From: Rostrohypoxylon terebratum | Lineage: Eukaryota > Ascomycota > Sordariomycetes > Xylariales > Hypoxylaceae | Assembly: GCA_022497145.1 (NCBI GenBank) | Contig: MU385963.1 | Span: 34,970-98,969, forward strand | DNA: 64,000 nucleotides | Reading direction: 5' to 3' | In this document: positions 61,810-64,000 of the stretch, one piece after another | Numbering within the stretch: position 1 is the stretch's first letter | Layout of the letters: every line of letters starts with the position of its first letter | Translations under genes and position numbers: made by a program | Notes under the pieces: model-generated | Told to the model about the DNA's origin: nothing | The model's input: only the letters and a program-made list of their open reading frames with translations | Database searches by the model: none

Positions 61810-63322
61810 GACGTAGTTCAATGTCAATTTTTATGGTGATAATAATTCAGTGCCTCTACGTCAGTTTGCGTATAACTCAAAGGGCTGGAGAGAGTCGTAT
61901 TGTCCGACAGAATATCCGCTTTATCGGGGGATCTAGAATATAAACCCAAAGTGGAGCTACGCGTCTTTGAGCGAACAACCATCTTGTTAAAGAATAATTC
62001 CCTTCTTCGAGACATCCACTAAGACGGTGAACACCCTTTGGAGAAGAAACTGTCTTCCATTTCCTGGGTATCGTTTTACTGCCTACCTTGATAAAAAAAT
62101 GCATATTACTCAGTCAGAGTGTGGTGACTTGCACAAAGAAAAAGCTGCAATAAGGACCTTAGGTTTTGGCCATGGCTAGGTACCTACCCAAGGGTGGTGT
62201 TTTCTTGTTCTTTTCAAACTCCGTAGGTGCCAGGTACCCATAGGTACCTATGTTTTCTGGCATTACTTTTATACATGTGAAGTTATGAAGCTTGGATATC
62301 CCCACTTAAACGCGCACCTCAACGCGTCAAGACTTTTAGCGTGTGTATCCTCATCTAATGTGAGTTGAAAATTAGAAGCCTTGTATTGTATGTCACTGAT
62401 CGTATTCAAGACTTAAGTCTTAGAAAGGACAAAAAGAGAGTGTATATTCTAGCGGCATGCATGTAAGTGGTGATCTTGAAGATATACTAACTTACGCTTC
62501 AGCTATATTTGCAAACCTCGACCATAGAGCGATATCAGTCCAAAAAGGGGTTGTGACGAGCTGTGGCAATCTTTGTTCGATCTACAGCTGTTAAGAGAGA
62601 TGCTGCAGTCTTTGTACATCTCCCTTCAACCTAAGACTGCTTTGTAGCTTCTAGGCTACAGATCTTAGGCTACAGTTTTCTAGAAGCTCTACAAGCTTCT
62701 AGACCACCAGCCATCATGTATAAAATGCTCCCGCTTCCTGTAGACGTAGATAGCCTCTTTTCCCTCCTCAGCTTAGAATCTTCGTCTATAGAGCTATTTC
62801 TGCCGGTACCTTGGAGTCGGTTCTGATCCTAGCCGTGACAGGGGTTAGGTCAAACACCACGCTACGATTCATTACTTTCTAGGGCACTTGATTTTTTAGT
62901 TAAATCATTTTCGGATGTTCCATTACTTCCATGTTATCGTCGAGCGGCCGGAAGGATGGTGCGATTCCACCATCAGAGTCAGGTTGCCTAGTAGGCCAAT
63001 AAGAGTATTTCTATGGGATCGTATAACAACTATAGCTGTTGATACATGTTAATCTGGTTAACCTTTTATGAAGGCTCACCCCCCGTAAGTCATATCAAGC
63101 ATGGGCTGCATCCTATGATTGGCTCTATTATGGTCTTCGTCCAACCAACTGCAACCATCTGGCACCTCGTAAATCTCCCCTCTAAAAGCCTCGATGGATT
63201 TCCCCCGCTTTGGTAAAGTGAGGCAACAACAAAAATCAATTGAAATGTTTCCTTCGATCTTGCTCGAAAACTAAGAATAAAAGAAACGGATACCCAAACC
63301 GAGGATCTTACCACATGCCGTG
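61810..63322. other. Intergenic spacer with inverted repeats
   Basis: The spacer contains TAGGTACC words (62177-62190 and 62230-62250) and a structured segment described separately. No coding frame with support. Confidence 0.5.
62605..62703 (+). repeat. Cluster of inverted and direct repeats
   Basis: GCAGTCTT (62605-62612) pairs with AAGACTGC (62633-62640). TCTAGAAGC (62679-62687) pairs with GCTTCTAGA (62695-62703) over a 7-nt loop. TTGTAGCTTCTAG (62642-62654) can also pair with the segment at 62680-62694 with one bulge, and TAGGCTACAG occurs twice (62653 and 62666). The repeats could fold as RNA or be a transposon-end remnant. Confidence 0.55.
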
Positions 63323-63935
63323 ATGGATGCGTTGGCGGCTTTAGGCCTCGTCGGCAATGTTATCACCTTCGTGGATTTTAGCTGGAAGCTAATAGTCAAT
63401 GCCCATGAAATCTACGAATCGACATCGGACACAAGCAACGACAACTACAGCCTCGAGGTTCTAGCATCAGATATCGCTAAACTCAGCAGTAACATCATTA
63501 CTAACGCCGCTACTCCAGATAACCTTGTAGAGTTATCAGCACAGTGTCATAAACTAGCAGATGATCTCCTGGGAATAATCCAAACCCTAAAAAGGAAGAA
63601 AAAACATATAAGATGGAATAGTTTTGTGATAGCTGTTAAGGAGGTATGGAAACAAGAAAAGATCGATAAGTTAGTTGCACGGCTCCAACAACTGCAGGGT
63701 CAGGTCATGGTGCAAATCCAATTTACTTTATATTGTGAGCTAGTCGCCAAGTACCTAAGGAATTTAGACAGTAGCTAATAGTTCTTTCAGGGACAAACAA
63801 TCTTCTGTCTTCAATGAATTTGCGAAGATGGAGGAGATGAATAAAAGGTTTCATGTGGAAAGAAACCAGATACTCTTCGAACTAAGAGATGATATTCTGA
63901 ATGAGTTGTCACGAACCTACAGTTCGAAGGAATAA
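63323..63935 (+). CDS. STAND/NLR-type N-terminal domain protein, truncated or running beyond the window
   Basis: Exon 63323-63750 and exon 63791-63935 join in frame through a 40-nt intron (GTACCT donor, TTCAG acceptor, GCTAATA branch word close to the acceptor) to give 190 residues. The N-terminus MDALAALGLVGNVITFVDFSWKL and the following stretch with NAHEIYES, SAQCHKLADDLLGIIQTLKRK and WNSFVIAVKEVWKQEKIDKL match the texture of the N-terminal segment of many fungal NACHT/ankyrin or NACHT/TPR proteins implicated in nonself recognition. A stop follows at 63933, without any NTPase domain. Either this is a stand-alone or truncated copy, or a further intron (weak donor near 63922) carries the gene past base 64000. 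Function is inference from resemblance. Confidence 0.65.
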
Positions 63936-64000
63936 CAAACCCTTTGTGGAGACGCCGCGAACCAATCACGGATAAACCACGGAATTTCCTGATCTAAGTT

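Noticed and set aside
1..64000. Transposons, CRISPR arrays, integrons or prokaryotic defence systems
   Set aside because: No transposase or reverse transcriptase motif, no terminal repeat pair with target duplication, and the genes are intron-bearing fungal genes.

Overview
The window reads as nuclear DNA of a filamentous ascomycete (Pezizomycotina, most likely a Sordariomycete; the class is an inference). Genes are short-spaced and cut by small GT...AG introns (mostly 40-155 nt) with CTRAY-type branch sites. The families present are fungal: a DUF6606-type giant protein, a Tps2/OrlA trehalose enzyme, a Zn2Cys6 regulator, Dal5-type permeases, Golgi tethering subunits and a STAND/NLR-type N-terminal domain. 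All exon joins below were read by eye from splice signals and frame continuity.

Layout. Bases 1-5491 (minus) hold the 5' part of a giant DUF6606-family gene that runs off the left edge. From 7.5 to 18.1 kb lies a dense housekeeping block: a HIRIP3/DEK_C-like chromatin protein, the AP-1 beta subunit, a BolA2-type Fe-S protein, NIF3, Vps51 (GARP) and Rmi1. At 18.8-21.7 kb is a membrane-anchored, heavily glycosylated six-hairpin glycosidase-like protein, followed by a small Ser/Thr-rich hypothetical gene at 23.6 kb with a clear TATA box. An 8.3-kb stretch without recognisable genes (23.9-32.2 kb) lies between two gene 3' ends. Then come tps2 (trehalose-6-phosphate phosphatase), cog5, a glycine-rich LEA-like gene and a Dal5-family permease (32.2-42.9 kb), a 4-kb spacer, a secreted type-B carboxylesterase (47.0-48.6 kb) and a small gene that is broken or unusually spliced (48.9-49.5 kb).

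From 50.1 to 61.1 kb four genes look like a catabolic neighbourhood: an FAD amine oxidase of the fructosyl-amino-acid/sarcosine oxidase type, a Zn2Cys6 regulator, a second Dal5-like permease and a full-length 5-oxoprolinase (hydantoinase A+B fusion). The permease and oxoprolinase are divergent over about 0.9 kb, and the regulator and permease are tail to tail. This is the best candidate for a co-regulated, possibly undescribed pathway, but the evidence is context only. The right end carries an inverted-repeat-rich intergenic stretch (62.6-62.7 kb) and an NLR-type N-terminal domain gene that may continue beyond the window.

Intergenic DNA throughout is sprinkled with TAGGTA/TACCTA words and partial palindromes, short tandem repeats, one 18-C homopolymer and a possible G-quadruplex run. 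I found no supportable tRNA, rRNA, transposase or CRISPR.
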